From Ligilactobacillus pobuzihii E100301 = KCTC 13174 (GTDB taxonomy: Bacteria; Bacillota; Bacilli; Lactobacillales; Lactobacillaceae): 64,000 nt of DNA. Positions within the stretch are counted from its first letter, which is position 1, and each line of letters begins with the position of its first letter. The translations under genes and the position numbers were made by a program. The notes beneath the pieces are model-generated. The model was not told the origin of the DNA. It worked only from the letters and a program-made list of their open reading frames with translations, and ran no database searches. Location: NCBI RefSeq assembly GCF_000349725.1, contig NZ_KB714700.1, positions 3,086-67,085 of the forward strand, read 5' to 3'. Below, in pieces: positions 62,037-64,000 of the stretch.

Positions 62037-64000
62037 TGTTACAAAATATCCACATATGTCCTGGCTATGAAACTCCTACTAATGATATTGCGGATGAATT
62101 TTATAATCCAGTTTTATCACAATCGATTTCGTATGATCGAATCGCTGGGTATTTTTCGTCTAAATCCTTAGTATATTTTTCAAAAGGGTTAGAGTCTTTA
62201 TTCTTAAATAAAGGACATTATCGTTTAATTATTTCAAATCAAATTTCTCAGGAAGACTATGATTCTATGATAGATGGTTATGAGCGTAGAGGAATACAGG
62301 AAAAATTAATTAGTCGTATTAACGAAAAATTGCCTTTTCAAAAAGATAACAAAAGTTTTTCTAATTTAGCCTATTTAATTGCTATTGGACTAGTTGATAT
62401 AAAAATAGGATTTACTACGGATGGTCTTTTTCATGCTAAATATGGAATTATGACAGATAAAAATAATGATTCGGTTTATTTCTCTGGATCACTTAATGAA
62501 ACTGAGAATGCTTTTGCACATAATTACGAAAATATTGATGTGAAAAAAAGTTGGACAGACAATGATACAGCAAATTATATAAAAAATTATAAACAGTCTT
62601 TCGAAGATTTGTGGAACGGAAATAATAAAGATGGAATGTTATTTGTTAAAGAAATAAATGATATTGTGAAAAAAGAAATTGTTAAGTACGATAAGGGGAA
62701 ACTCATAGTGGAAGAAGATTTATTAACACCTGATAGTCTTATTCTATATTTGGTGAAAAACCAGTTATACATTCAAGACAATTTAGAGATTAGTTTGAAA
62801 AAAACGAGGAAATTAAGAAAAATCAAAGAGGACTATCTAATCAATGGTGAATTATGGAATTTTAGAAAAGATATTGGATATAAAGAAATTCAAAAACGTA
62901 TAATTCCTTTTTTTGAATCTTTAGCTAAAAGAGAAGGATTCAATTTTGTTGTAGCCGATTCAGTATGGGACTTTATTGATGACTCAAAATTTGAAATCAA
63001 TAAATTATCTTTGCAGGGAATTAATATTAAAAATAAGTCCGATTTATATACTCCTTATATTCATGATTTCGAGTCTATTGTTAATCAAGAAATATCACGT
63101 CATTTAAGGCCTGCACAATTATGGGTAAGCTTTTATATGGCTACAATGCAACGTGTTGGAAACTTTTCGGTTCCTGGAGCAGGAAAAACAGCTATGGTTT
63201 ACGGAACTTTCGCTTATTTATCTGCTCCACAACAGAAGAAGGTAGATAAATTAGTTGTTATTGGCCCTAAAAGTTCTTTTTTGGCTTGGAAGGATGAGTT
63301 TCGTGCTGTTTTTGGAAACAAGAGGAAGTTGCGTGTTTTAGATGTACAAAGTACTAGTTTTAGTGAAGAAGACATATATAAGAATACCGACCAATATAAT
63401 TTGATATTAGTTAATTATGAATCACTTCAAAAATATGAAACTCCCTTATCTCATATAATAAATCGAAAAACATTACTCGTATTTGATGAAATCCATAAAT
63501 TGAAAGGAGTTTCAGCTGAGAGGCCCAAATATGCGCAGCCTTTAGCCGATTTGGCTCATTATAAACTTGCTTTAACAGGGACTCCAATTCCAAACGGATA
63601 TGTCGATGTTTATAATATGCTTCATTTTCTTTATAAAGAAGAGTATCGTGACTATTTTGGGTTTACTATCTCAGAATTGCAAAATGCTGATTTTACAATA
63701 GCTAAAGAAATCAATAGTAAGTTAAATCCTTTTTTTTGGAGAGTTACAAAGAAGGATTTAGATGTACCACCTGCTGAGCCAGACCATATTAAAGAAGTTA
63801 CCGCCACGCAAAATGAGCAAAGAGTTATTAACATTTTGTGGAGAAAATACGGTCACCAACCATTTAAATTATATATTAGGCTAATTCAGATGGCCTCAAA
63901 TCCTTATCTTTTAAAAAGAGCTGTTAATAAGGCTTTGTTTACGAATATCGGTGGTGACGAAGACGAAAATGGTAAAGCATTAGATTTTGAATATGATGAA
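62036..64000 (+). CDS. PLD-like nuclease fused to SNF2-like helicase, partial (cut by window edge)
   Basis: 655 codons are visible. Residues 1-200 form a phospholipase D-like nuclease domain (DRIAGYFSSKSL near 34-45; HAKYGIMTD at 133-141 and SGSLNETENAF at 150-160, equal to the HxK and N..E of PLD nucleases). After a helical linker, residues 360-580 are a SNF2-type ATPase: RPAQLWVSFYMATMQRVGNF, Walker A VPGAGKT (379-385), DEIHKL (484-489) and LTGTP (513-517). The second RecA half should lie beyond 64000. It starts at ATG 62036 overlapping the ParB-like stop. Such nuclease-helicase fusions are frequent in anti-phage islands, but I cannot match this operon to a named system. Confidence 0.85.
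   Translation, partial: MLQNIHICPGYETPTNDIADEFYNPVLSQSISYDRIAGYFSSKSLVYFSKGLESLFLNKGHYRLIISNQISQEDYDSMIDGYERRGIQEKLISRINEKLPFQKDNKSFSNLAYLIAIGLVDIKIGFTTDGLFHAKYGIMTDKNNDSVYFSGSLNETENAFAHNYENIDVKKSWTDNDTANYIKNYKQSFEDLWNGNNKDGMLFVKEINDIVKKEIVKYDKGKLIVEEDLLTPDSLILYLVKNQLYIQDNLEISLKKTRKLRKIKEDYLINGELWNFRKDIGYKEIQKRIIPFFESLAKREGFNFVVADSVWDFIDDSKFEINKLSLQGINIKNKSDLYTPYIHDFESIVNQEISRHLRPAQLWVSFYMATMQRVGNFSVPGAGKTAMVYGTFAYLSAPQQKKVDKLVVIGPKSSFLAWKDEFRAVFGNKRKLRVLDVQSTSFSEEDIYKNTDQYNLILVNYESLQKYETPLSHIINRKTLLVFDEIHKLKGVSAERPKYAQPLADLAHYKLALTGTPIPNGYVDVYNMLHFLYKEEYRDYFGFTISELQNADFTIAKEINSKLNPFFWRVTKKDLDVPPAEPDHIKEVTATQNEQRVINILWRKYGHQPFKLYIRLIQMASNPYLLKRAVNKALFTNIGGDEDENGKALDFEYDE

Overview
The window looks like chromosome of a low-GC Gram-positive lactic acid bacterium of the Lactobacillaceae. 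The evidence is a full-length xylulose-5-phosphate/fructose-6-phosphate phosphoketolase, methionine-type T-box leaders, an MntR/MntH pair, AGGAGG-type ribosome sites, frequent TTG/GTG starts, cre-like sites and several gene families typical of lactobacilli. No species is claimed. No rRNA, tRNA or CRISPR array was seen.

Left part (1-18 kb): the start of a tRNA-dihydrouridine synthase; an amino-acid binding lipoprotein with an M20 deacylase; then a methionine acquisition locus. That locus has two divergent T-boxes, both with an AUG specifier. One leads metN-metI leftwards. The other leads an M20 deacylase, a MetQ-like binding protein and a CapA-like protein rightwards. Housekeeping and membrane genes follow (DUF554, an SDR, a ydbS-ydbT-like set that looks split, an RluA pseudouridine synthase, DUF308), with one flavodoxin-like gene broken by an in-frame TGA.

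Middle (18-40 kb): OsmC, YitT, phosphoketolase, a broken NERD-domain gene, an orphan adenine methyltransferase, a flavin-linked reductase divergent from a YfcC carrier plus M20 deacylase (two cre-like sites between them), a DASS anion transporter, menD-menH-menC, lemA-htpX and a zinc alcohol dehydrogenase.

The most striking region is 41.3-48.9 kb. Two identical 98-bp direct repeats, each made of the last codons and terminator of an MFS gene, flank about 7.4 kb. Inside are a YdiB-like quinate/shikimate dehydrogenase, a LysR regulator, two paralogous MFS transporters, and an 825-residue fusion of FMN_bind, FAD reductase and type I 3-dehydroquinate dehydratase (AroD). I read this as an acquired quinate/shikimate island that disposes of electrons by reducing a shikimate-pathway intermediate. 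That fits the old report of dihydroshikimate formation from quinate by lactobacilli; the reaction itself is inference.

Right part (49-64 kb): mntR/mntH/usp, then a decayed accessory zone of small membrane proteins, gene relics, a TPM-domain protein with a His/Asp tail and a deleted IS1380-type transposase. It ends in a three-gene operon (sigma-region-4 protein, ParB-like protein, PLD-nuclease/SNF2-like helicase cut by the window edge) that resembles an anti-phage or genome-defence module I cannot match to a named system.

Dispersed intergenic repeats of about 110-220 bp (at least eight copies) sit at the ends of transcription units, and three separate intergenic tandem arrays share a 41-42 bp period.
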